Assembly: GCA_016874735.1 (NCBI GenBank)
Contig: VGTI01000026.1
Coordinates: 1 to 50,372 of the forward strand
Direction of reading: 5' to 3'
DNA length: 50,372 bases
Origin: Deltaproteobacteria bacterium
Lineage (GTDB): Bacteria > Bdellovibrionota_B > Oligoflexia > Oligoflexales > CAIYRB01
Below the pieces are notes generated by a model that ran no database searches, was not told the DNA's origin, and was given only the letters and a program-made list of their open reading frames with translations. The number at the start of each line of letters is the position of its first letter. Within the stretch, counting starts at the first letter, position 1. Position numbers and translations under genes: made by a program. Positions 43,707 through 50,372 of this stretch are shown piece by piece.

Positions 43707-45326
43707 ATGCTCAGTACTAATAGTGTGACTTTAGCCTACGGTCAGCGGGTTCTGTTTCAAGACGTTTCCATCAAATTCCTTCCCGGTAACTGCTACGGTT
43801 TGATCGGTGCTAACGGAACCGGTAAGTCCACCTTTGTGAAAATTCTGTCGGGCGAGATCAAGCCTGATTTCGGCGACGTTCTGGTGACGCCAGGTGAGCG
43901 CATTGCTGTACTCAAACAAAACCAGTTTGAGTTTGACGATATTGACGTATTGAAGACTGTTCTCATGGGTAATAAGCCGCTCTACGCCATCATGGAGGAG
44001 AAGGAGCAGCTTTACGCCAAGGCCGACTTTAGCGAGGAGGACGGACTCAGAGCATCCGAGCTTGAGACGCGCTTTGCCGAGATGAACGGCTGGGATGCCG
44101 AATCGCAGGCAGGTGAGATGCTGGAGGCGCTTGGAGTCAAAGCTGAGTTGCATCAGCTGAAGATGCGTGATCTCGAGGCTGGTCTCAAAGTGCGCGTTCT
44201 GTTGGCGCAGGCTTTATCGGGTAGTCCAGATATTTTGCTGCTTGACGAACCTACGAACAACCTTGATCTAGCGTCTATCATGTGGCTCGAGGAGTTCCTG
44301 TGTGAGTTTAAGAACACGGTCGTTGTCGTATCGCATGACCGTCACTTCCTGGATAAAGTGTGCACGCATATCGCTGATATCGACTTCAGCAAAATCACGC
44401 TTTACACCGGCAACTACTCGTTCTGGTACCAAGCAAGTCAACTCGCTCTGAAACAAAAATACGATAAGAACAAAAAAGCCGAGGATAAGATCAAGGAGCT
44501 GAAGAGCTTCATCGAGCGCTTCTCCGCAAATGCTTCGAAATCGCGTCAGGCAACCTCGCGGAAAAAGATGTTGGGTAAGCTCAACGTCGAGGAAATCAAG
44601 CCTTCGTCTCGTAAATATCCTCACATTGTGTTTACCGAGGAGCGCGAGGCCGGCAAAGACCTCCTCCAGACGACTGGTCTCGCAGGTGCCTTGGACGGCC
44701 GCTCGATGTTTAATCACCTAGATCTCACCATAACCAAAGGTGAGAAGGTGGCTTTTGTAGGGCGCGACGGCGCTTACGCAACTCACCTGTTTCAGATGCT
44801 TGTCGGTGAGCAGCCAGTGACTGCCGGTGAGCTGCGCTGGGGCATTACTACTTCACGCGGATACTTCCCCAAGGACAATGCTACCTACTTCAAGGAACCT
44901 TTGACCCTGATCAACTGGCTGCGGCAATGGGCCCGCAGTGACGCCGAGCGCGACGAGGAATTTGTGCGTGGATTTCTCGGGCGGATGCTTTTTAGTGGTG
45001 AAGAAGCCACCAAGCTGGCTCCTGTGTTGTCGGGGGGTGAAAAGGTGCGCTGTATGTTGGCGCGTATGATGATGCAGCGTAATAACGTGCTCATCCTCGA
45101 TGAACCAACTAACCACCTGGACTTGGAGTCGATCACGGCTCTGAACGAAGGTCTGATCAACTACAAGGGCACCGTGCTGTTTACCTCTCAGGACCGTGAG
45201 TTCGTCAACACCGTGGCGACGCGGATCGTGGAAATTACGCCCAAAGGTATTCTAGATAAGGTCATGACCTACGACGACTATCTGGAGTCGCCCGAAGTGG
45301 CGGCCCAGCGTGAGCGTTTGTACTAA
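43707..45326 (+). CDS. ABC-F family ATPase (YbiT-like)
   Basis: 539 residues from ATG 43707 after the regulatory hairpin. Two ATP-binding domains joined by a charged linker (KKAEDKIKELKSFIERF), no membrane helices: the ABC-F class, which acts on the ribosome. The first Walker A is GANGTGKST (Lys40), with Walker B ILLLDEPTNNLD; its signature, DLEAGLKVRVLLAQAL, is degenerate as in YbiT relatives. The second domain's P-loop position reads GRDGAYATHLF (352-362) so the Lys is Ala358, while its signature LSGGEKVRCMLARM and Walker B LILDEPTNHLD are intact. So only one or an altered pair of nucleotide sites may be active. Members give translation rescue or antibiotic resistance. Confidence 0.9.
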   Translation: MLSTNSVTLAYGQRVLFQDVSIKFLPGNCYGLIGANGTGKSTFVKILSGEIKPDFGDVLVTPGERIAVLKQNQFEFDDIDVLKTVLMGNKPLYAIMEEKEQLYAKADFSEEDGLRASELETRFAEMNGWDAESQAGEMLEALGVKAELHQLKMRDLEAGLKVRVLLAQALSGSPDILLLDEPTNNLDLASIMWLEEFLCEFKNTVVVVSHDRHFLDKVCTHIADIDFSKITLYTGNYSFWYQASQLALKQKYDKNKKAEDKIKELKSFIERFSANASKSRQATSRKKMLGKLNVEEIKPSSRKYPHIVFTEEREAGKDLLQTTGLAGALDGRSMFNHLDLTITKGEKVAFVGRDGAYATHLFQMLVGEQPVTAGELRWGITTSRGYFPKDNATYFKEPLTLINWLRQWARSDAERDEEFVRGFLGRMLFSGEEATKLAPVLSGGEKVRCMLARMMMQRNNVLILDEPTNHLDLESITALNEGLINYKGTVLFTSQDREFVNTVATRIVEITPKGILDKVMTYDDYLESPEVAAQRERLY

Positions 45327-45328
45327 CC

Positions 45329-45362
45329 GCGGGGCGGGCTACCAAACCCGTCGCGCTTTTTT
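45329..45362 (+). terminator. Intrinsic terminator after abcF
   Basis: GCGGGGCGGG pairs with CCCGTCGCGC (one mismatch and one G-T pair, 8-base loop) and is followed by six T. Confidence 0.82.
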
Positions 45363-45442
45363 CTAAATACACATCGATCCCTCACGGGAGCCGCGTTATC
45401 ATTCCCACTTGAAGACCGGGCGAGGTCAAGCTGGGAGGAAGC

Positions 45443-46084
45443 ATGAAGCAGCTATTTTGGGCTTTGATCGGTGTGACCTGTGCATTTTTGTGTTCCGAGC
45501 TAGCTATGGCTAGCCCGCTGACTGTGCTGTGTCTCGGAGATTCCCTAACTGAGGGTTACGGTCTTAGTAAGGAGGAGGCCTGGCCAGCGGTGCTTGATGG
45601 TCTGATCAAGGCCGACGGGATAGTTGAGGTTACCGTGATTAATGCCGGGATCAGCGGATCGACCTCAGCCAGTGCCGTGTCGCGACTCAAATGGCACTTA
45701 AAATCGCTCAAAAAGCCGGCAATCCTGGTGCTTGAGCTCGGCCCTAATGATGGTTTACGGGGGCTTGATCCCAAGGCTACCGAGACCAATCTCCTCAATG
45801 TGATTCGCTTAGCTAAGGAGCATCAGCTACGTGTGCTGCTTGCGGGGATGCGGATGCCACCTAACTATGGTCCCCAATTTACCGAAGATTTTCGCGCGGT
45901 ATTTCCACGCCTGGCCAAGAGTCAGGGACTCGAGCTCATTCCCTTTTTTCTTGAGGGCGTTGCAGCCGAGCCCGAGCTAAATCTCGCTGATGGTATCCAT
46001 CCTAATAAGGACGGATATAAAATTATTGCCAAGAATGTGTGGCGTTATCTCAAACCGATGGTCACCGCGAAATCAAAGGCGTAA
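45443..46084 (+). CDS. tesA: SGNH-type esterase/lysophospholipase TesA
   Basis: 213 residues with a signal peptide (LFWALIGVTCAFLCSELAMA) and the four SGNH blocks: nucleophile Ser in CLGDSLTEGYG, Gly in NAGISGSTSAS, Asn in ELGPNDGLRG and the Asp-His in ADGIHPNKDGY. It matches the arylesterase/thioesterase I/lysophospholipase L1 branch, active in the periplasm on acyl-thioesters and lysolipids. GGGAGGA lies about 8 bases before the ATG. tesA-ybbA-ybbP is the same neighbourhood found in E. coli, though there tesA is divergent. Confidence 0.93.
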   Translation: MKQLFWALIGVTCAFLCSELAMASPLTVLCLGDSLTEGYGLSKEEAWPAVLDGLIKADGIVEVTVINAGISGSTSASAVSRLKWHLKSLKKPAILVLELGPNDGLRGLDPKATETNLLNVIRLAKEHQLRVLLAGMRMPPNYGPQFTEDFRAVFPRLAKSQGLELIPFFLEGVAAEPELNLADGIHPNKDGYKIIAKNVWRYLKPMVTAKSKA

Positions 46085-46089
46085 CTGTA

Positions 46090-46776
46090 ATGTCAGAGAC
46101 CTTTATCACATTAGACCACGTCGCCAAGTCCTATCCTGGTGCGCGGGACGGCGAGTCCTTGCAAATCCTAAAGGATTGCGATGTCAGTATAAAGCGAGGC
46201 AGCCGCATTGCCATCATTGGGCCGTCAGGTAGTGGTAAATCTACTTTGATGTCGCTTATGGCGGGGCTGGATCGCCCGAGCACTGGGCGCATTCGCGTGA
46301 TGAATCAAGACCTAGGTGAGCTCAGTGAATCGCAACTCGGGCAGTTTCGTGCACGGCATCTTGGTATCGTATTTCAGCAGTTTCATTTGATTTCCCACCT
46401 AACTGCTGAAGAGAACGTAGCGCTACCACTACGCATCCTGGGGGCGACAGCACATGAGGCCTCGGTCAGCGCGCAGCGCGCCCTCGCCGATGTGGGGCTT
46501 GAGCACCGGATTGATCACGTGCCGTCGCGCTTGAGCGGTGGCGAGTGTCAACGAGTGGCCATTGCGCGTGCCATGATCACAAAACCTGCAGGAATTCTGG
46601 CCGATGAGCCGAGTGGTAACCTTGATGTGCGCACCGGCGATCAGGTGATGGGGCTGCTTTTTGAATTAACTAAGGCGCATGGTATCACTCTGATTTTGGT
46701 GACGCATAATGAGGAGTTGGCACGGCGCTGCGATCAGCGTTTGATGCTACAGGCGGGGCGACTGGAGCATGTCTAA
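46090..46776 (+). CDS. ybbA: LolD/YbbA-type ABC transporter ATP-binding protein
   Basis: 228 residues from ATG 46090 with AAAGGCG upstream; a frame from 46039 runs through tesA and is not used. Walker A is GPSGSGKST, Q-loop FQQFHLI, signature LSGGECQRVAIARAM and Walker B GILADEPSGNLD, the MacB/LolD/YbbA branch. It energises the FtsX-type protein encoded next. It starts 5 bases after tesA and overlaps ybbP by 8 bases. Confidence 0.93.
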   Translation: MSETFITLDHVAKSYPGARDGESLQILKDCDVSIKRGSRIAIIGPSGSGKSTLMSLMAGLDRPSTGRIRVMNQDLGELSESQLGQFRARHLGIVFQQFHLISHLTAEENVALPLRILGATAHEASVSAQRALADVGLEHRIDHVPSRLSGGECQRVAIARAMITKPAGILADEPSGNLDVRTGDQVMGLLFELTKAHGITLILVTHNEELARRCDQRLMLQAGRLEHV

Positions 46777-49342
46777 CACCGTAGCATGGCTGGCCGGGAG
46801 AGAGTTGCTGCGTAGTCGCGGTTTTCTCGTTAGTTTTGTGCTGAGTTTAAGTCTGGGGCTGATTGGGTTTTTAGCGCTCGATAGCTTTAAGCATTCCATG
46901 CAAAGCTATCTTGAGCAGCGATCCCAGACGCTCCTAGGTGGGGATATTCAGCTTTACAGCCTCCGCCAGCTCGCTCCCAGTGACGACAGTGCCTTGTCCA
47001 AGTTTCTGACTGATAACTCTCACGGCCACATCGAAGTGCGACGTGAGATTCAGTTGGTGTCTATGGTCGCAACTGCCAGTGGCGACAGCCGCCTTGTGGA
47101 TATTAGGGCTGTTGATGGCAAGTTTCCGTTCTACGGCTCATTAACTTTAGATCCTTCGCGTGACGGTGCTACGTTAAGCGGACCAGTGGCCTGGGTGTAT
47201 CCAGAGCTCCTGCAGCAGCTTAATATCAAGCGCGGTGACACGCTAAAGATTGGTAGTCAGACTTTTCATGTGACACATAGTGTGGCTCAGGATCCGACAC
47301 TGTCTGGGCTTGGATTCCGCATTGCGCCGCGGGCATATATCGATATCGCCATGATGGAATCGACGGGGCTACTGGCGACGGGTAGTCGCCTTTGGTACGT
47401 ATGGATTCTTAAGCTACCGCCGGAACTTGATCTTAACGTCGTTGCTAACGATCTCAGGCGGGTGATGTCTGCCGACGTGAAGGTCGACACGCACTACGAA
47501 TCAAGCCGCGATAGTGGGCGGTTTCTCCAGTACCTTAATGATTATCTGGGTCTGGCGGCATTGGTGGCGACGTTTTTTGCCGGTGTGACGTGCGCTTATT
47601 TGTTTCGTAGTTACCTGAGCAAAAAGCGGCGTGACATGGCGGTGCTGCTCAGTATGGGGCTAGGCGTCGGCGCCACCCAAATGGTGTATCTTGTGCAGCT
47701 CGTTATCGTGGCAACACTGGCAGCAGTGATCAGTCTGGTTGCGGCGCAAATATTTCTTCCTTTACTCCCGCGTGTGCTAGCGGGCTTGGTGCCCCAGGAG
47801 CTGGCGAGCAGTGGGTTTCAGCTCATTGCTAATCCGCGGAGTTGGCTTTTGGCTGCGGTTTGGGCCATTGGCGGCAGCGTTGTGATCGCGCTACCTACCT
47901 TGGTGCAGTTGCGGCGCGTTAAACCGGCGCAGCTATTTCAGGACGCTGCCTATGAGGGCAATGAGGGTAGGGGGCGGCGTTTCGGGCTCAGTGCCCTGTG
48001 GTGGCTACCTTCTCTGGTGTTATTTTGGGCGGTGGCCACCATACAGGCCAACTCCCCGAAAGTAGGCTCTCTTTTTGTGATAGGGTTTTTAGCTAGTGCG
48101 CTGATCTTATCTGGTCTGGGGCAATTAGGACTAGTATTGCTAGCGCGGCTGTCACAGTCGCGGTGGCTGGCATGGGACCTGGGTGTACTCAGTATGACGC
48201 GTCACCGCCTGGCGACGTTGGTGTCGTTTGTCTCGTTGGCGCTGGGGACCTTGTTACTGATACTGATTCCGCAGCTACGCACGGGTATTGCGGGTGAGCT
48301 TGTGCGGCCAAGTCGGGATACTTTACCGGCACTATTTTTATTTGATATCCAGCCAGAGCAGTTGCAGCCGTTACGGGACATTGTGCAGCGTGAGGGAGGC
48401 GCGTTAGGGCTAGTATCGCCACTTATCCGCGCTCGATTGGAGCTCATCAACGGCCAGCAGCCGGTGGAACAAAAGGTTTCAACGACGCGCACGCAAGTTT
48501 TCACGAGCCGCGAGCGTGAAGAGACCGAACGGGCACGCAGTCGCCTTTACAATTTGTCTTACCGGTCAAGCTTATCACCATCTGAGGAAATTACGGCGGG
48601 ACTGCCTTTTCCTGCGGATACCCCGACGGATCTGCCATTTGTATCGGTCGAGGAGCAGTTTGCCAAGCGGGTGGGTATCCATTTGGGTGATGTGCTCAGC
48701 TTTGATGTTCAAGGGGTTCGGGTTGATGGTAAGGTGCGTAACTTTCGCAAGGTGCGGTGGACTAGTTTTCAGCCTAATTTTTTCGTCCAATTCCAACCTG
48801 GCGTTCTTGACGATGCACCGCAAACTTTGATCGCTTCGGTGACGTCAGCGCCTGATAAAACGACGATGCAGTCAGCTATCGTGAAATTGCTCCCTAATAT
48901 TTCGGTCATTGATATTGGGGCGACTGTGACTAGAATTTTGGCGTTAGTCACGCAGATGTCCTATGCCCTCAATGTCATGGCTGCATTGGCCATTATGGCG
49001 GGACTGGGCGTCATATTTGCAATGGCGCAGGATCGAGCTCGTCAGAAGCAGCGCGATATGGCTCTGCTGAAGGCCATTGGTCTAAGTTTTGCAGATCTCC
49101 GTTGGAGTCTCATGCTAGAGTTTGGCCTGTTAGGGCTAGGAGCCGGGTTACTGGGCAGCCTTACTAGTCTCGGGCTCTCGTGGGGTACAGCTAAATTGCT
49201 GTTTGATCAAATTTGGGCAGCTGATTTCATAACTATCGTAGCTGCAACTTTAGTCTTACCGCTACTGACTTGTGCGACGGGACTTCTGGCATCCCGTCGC
49301 CCACTTAAAGAACCTGCGGTAAGCCTGCTAGGCGAAGTCTGA
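46769..49342 (+). CDS. ybbP: FtsX-domain permease of the YbbP family
   Basis: 857 residues, about the length of YbbP. One N-terminal helix (FLVSFVLSLSLGLIGFLAL), a large periplasmic domain, then a set of helices around 255-395, a second helix pair near 420-500 and a final FtsX-like three-helix block (ALNVMAALAIMAGLGVIFAM, LMLEFGLLGLGAGLLG, FITIVAATLVLPLL). With YbbA it forms a mechanotransmission-type ABC system that may extract or move substrates across the periplasm, with TesA as possible partner. Overlaps ybbA by 8 bases. Confidence 0.92.
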   Translation: MSNTVAWLAGRELLRSRGFLVSFVLSLSLGLIGFLALDSFKHSMQSYLEQRSQTLLGGDIQLYSLRQLAPSDDSALSKFLTDNSHGHIEVRREIQLVSMVATASGDSRLVDIRAVDGKFPFYGSLTLDPSRDGATLSGPVAWVYPELLQQLNIKRGDTLKIGSQTFHVTHSVAQDPTLSGLGFRIAPRAYIDIAMMESTGLLATGSRLWYVWILKLPPELDLNVVANDLRRVMSADVKVDTHYESSRDSGRFLQYLNDYLGLAALVATFFAGVTCAYLFRSYLSKKRRDMAVLLSMGLGVGATQMVYLVQLVIVATLAAVISLVAAQIFLPLLPRVLAGLVPQELASSGFQLIANPRSWLLAAVWAIGGSVVIALPTLVQLRRVKPAQLFQDAAYEGNEGRGRRFGLSALWWLPSLVLFWAVATIQANSPKVGSLFVIGFLASALILSGLGQLGLVLLARLSQSRWLAWDLGVLSMTRHRLATLVSFVSLALGTLLLILIPQLRTGIAGELVRPSRDTLPALFLFDIQPEQLQPLRDIVQREGGALGLVSPLIRARLELINGQQPVEQKVSTTRTQVFTSREREETERARSRLYNLSYRSSLSPSEEITAGLPFPADTPTDLPFVSVEEQFAKRVGIHLGDVLSFDVQGVRVDGKVRNFRKVRWTSFQPNFFVQFQPGVLDDAPQTLIASVTSAPDKTTMQSAIVKLLPNISVIDIGATVTRILALVTQMSYALNVMAALAIMAGLGVIFAMAQDRARQKQRDMALLKAIGLSFADLRWSLMLEFGLLGLGAGLLGSLTSLGLSWGTAKLLFDQIWAADFITIVAATLVLPLLTCATGLLASRRPLKEPAVSLLGEV

Positions 49343-49386
49343 GCGCTTTGTGCTCAGCCTCATTCGCCCCGTAGTCAGCCCCAAAA

Positions 49387-50076
49387 TTATCTACCACCGT
49401 TTTGGCCACCTGGAGGTGGCGGTAGCGGTGGGAGTTTGTTCGTTCTAACTTCACTGATCTTATTCTTGCGTTGCGTGCGCATGCTCATGGCTTCATCGGC
49501 GCCAATTTTGCCGTCTTTGTTGGTGTCAAAATTGTTTTTTAAATTTTGCATGCTTTCATTGACGCGGTCTTTTTGCTTGCCCGGATGGTGTTTGGCGCGG
49601 TGCTTACCCACGCGCGGAGCCACGTTAGTGAGTAGCGTCTTGAGCTCGTCTGGTGACAACACACCGTCTTCTCCGGCATACTGATCAAAGTCAGCGGCCA
49701 TTTTCGTCGCAACCTTCGTTCTCTTCTCTTCGGTCATGCCTTTATCTTCGGCGCGCTTCACAGGTCCGGCCACAAACTCAGCCTTGCTGAGAGTTCCGGA
49801 CGAATCGGCATCGAGTTCGTTGAATAAGGTCTCGGACATTTGACTGAGGCGCCTTTTCTCGACGTCCTCGGTGACGGAGCTGTCGCTGGTGTCCCCCGCG
49901 ACATCGTCCTCTGCAGAGGCCTCTGTCAAGTCGTCTAGGTAAAGCTCGTTTGCTGCTTGCTCTGTGTCGGACATTGCGGCTTCGAGTTGCGCTTGGGCAT
50001 CTTCGGCCGACTGTAGTTGGCCGCATGCTCCCTGCGTGAGTAGCGCTGCGATTGCTAAATGATGTCTGGTCCTCAT
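49387..50076 (-). CDS. Exported EF-hand calcium-binding protein with Pro-rich tail
   Basis: 229 residues from ATG 50076 (AAGGAGTAAGGTG upstream); a longer frame to 50208 adds 44 residues before the signal and is rejected. The signal LAIAALLTQGAC could be a non-standard lipobox (Gln at -3). Three EF-hand loops are seen: FNELDADSSGTLSKAEF (complete), FDQYAGEDGVLSPDEL (degenerate) and FDTNKDGKIGADEA (complete). An acidic linker precedes and a LPPLPPPPGG tail ends it. It probably binds calcium at the envelope. Gap to ybbP is 44 bases and convergent. Confidence 0.82.
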   Translation of the reverse strand: MRTRHHLAIAALLTQGACGQLQSAEDAQAQLEAAMSDTEQAANELYLDDLTEASAEDDVAGDTSDSSVTEDVEKRRLSQMSETLFNELDADSSGTLSKAEFVAGPVKRAEDKGMTEEKRTKVATKMAADFDQYAGEDGVLSPDELKTLLTNVAPRVGKHRAKHHPGKQKDRVNESMQNLKNNFDTNKDGKIGADEAMSMRTQRKNKISEVRTNKLPPLPPPPGGQNGGR

Positions 50077-50253
50077 CACCTTACTCCTTACCCGGCAGAC
50101 TGAAGAATCCCAGAGCTCATGGGCGCAGCTCAGGGTCGAAATGCCGGGTGCCGGACCTGGCAGTGACGAGTCATCGGCAACGAGTGGTAGAATCTTTAGC
50201 TGGTGCACAAACTAAATTATTTTTTAAATAAATACGGCAAGTTATTTATCATT

Positions 50254-50323
50254 GGTGCCGTAAAACCCTGCCATTCATGGCGGGGATAAAAGGCACCCGC
50301 CCGAGCTGACACGCAGTGTTAGC
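50254..50323. ncRNA. Structured element at right edge (two hairpins, possible RNA or leader)
   Basis: Outer stem GGTGCC / GGCACC (50254-50259, 50292-50297) encloses matching GTAAAA / ATAAAA internal strands and an inner stem CCCTGCCA / TGGCGGGG with TTCA loop. A second hairpin GCTGACAC-GCA-GTGTTAGC follows (50305-50323). No coding frame. Might be a cis-regulatory RNA for a gene beyond the window or an RNA on either strand. I do not recognise a family. Confidence 0.4.
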
Positions 50324-50372
50324 GAGTTCAGGGTGGTGTTTTCTGCGCCTCGATATATTGCTTCACGATAGA

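Noticed and set aside
1-50372. CRISPR arrays, tRNA or rRNA genes, insertion sequences
   Set aside because: No regularly spaced repeats, no tRNA-like cloverleaf arms and no transposase motifs were seen by eye; a dedicated tool could find a divergent copy.

Overview
The window is a chromosomal segment of a Gram-negative bacterium with a GC content that looks to be in the mid-50s. Evidence for an outer membrane is strong: many Sec signal peptides and lipoboxes, a BamB-like propeller beside a YfgM-like protein, a TesA/YbbA/YbbP cluster, type II/IV-style pseudopilins and a GT51 peptidoglycan glycosyltransferase. The mix (HemJ, many unrecognised lipoproteins, pilin-like proteins, EF-hand and LRR lipoproteins) suggests a deltaproteobacterial or Bdellovibrionota/Oligoflexia-type lineage, but this is inference and no rRNA is present to confirm it. 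I saw no tRNA, rRNA, CRISPR array, intact insertion sequence or prophage.

Layout. 1-4.3 kb: LRR lipoprotein, BolA, RdgB and two envelope proteins (TPR and SH3). 4.4-12.6 kb: leuS-hemJ, an AsmA-like/GT51 fusion, an O-methyltransferase, a metallo-beta-lactamase-fold hydrolase and an S1/P1 nuclease. 12.6-14.8 kb: a compact modABC molybdate importer with overlapping genes. 14.9-23.8 kb: mostly exported hydrolases and lipoproteins (amidohydrolase, alpha/beta hydrolase, TatD and unknowns). 23.9-27.8 kb: a tight mannose-1-phosphate guanylyltransferase / GT39 glycosyltransferase / PHP hydrolase operon. 27.8-31.8 kb: yfgM-bamB, divergent from an orphan protein with a GspE/MshE N-terminal domain. 32.2-35.7 kb: a DUF255 thioredoxin-like protein, an SDR and a small exported protein.

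The most unusual part is 35.7-42.8 kb. It holds two prepilin-like genes (one lacking Glu5), a membrane-anchored unknown protein and a 651-residue protein with a pilin-like N-terminal helix, a Cys-rich stretch and a C-terminal Hint (hedgehog/intein) autoprocessing domain. After a strong terminator come a coiled-coil lipoprotein and a lipoprotein resembling the transglutaminase elicitor family. No secretin, assembly ATPase or prepilin peptidase lies in the window. I read this as a candidate surface-fibre or adhesin system with self-processing and possibly cross-linking parts. That is a hypothesis.

43.6-50.4 kb: an ABC-F ATPase with what looks like a two-step leader-peptide and hairpin attenuator just before its start codon and a second nucleotide site that has lost its Walker A lysine; then a tesA-ybbA-ybbP operon, an EF-hand exported protein, and a structured, probably RNA-coding or regulatory element at the right edge. 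Transcription is mixed in direction, with very short convergent gaps (3-45 bp) at most gene ends.
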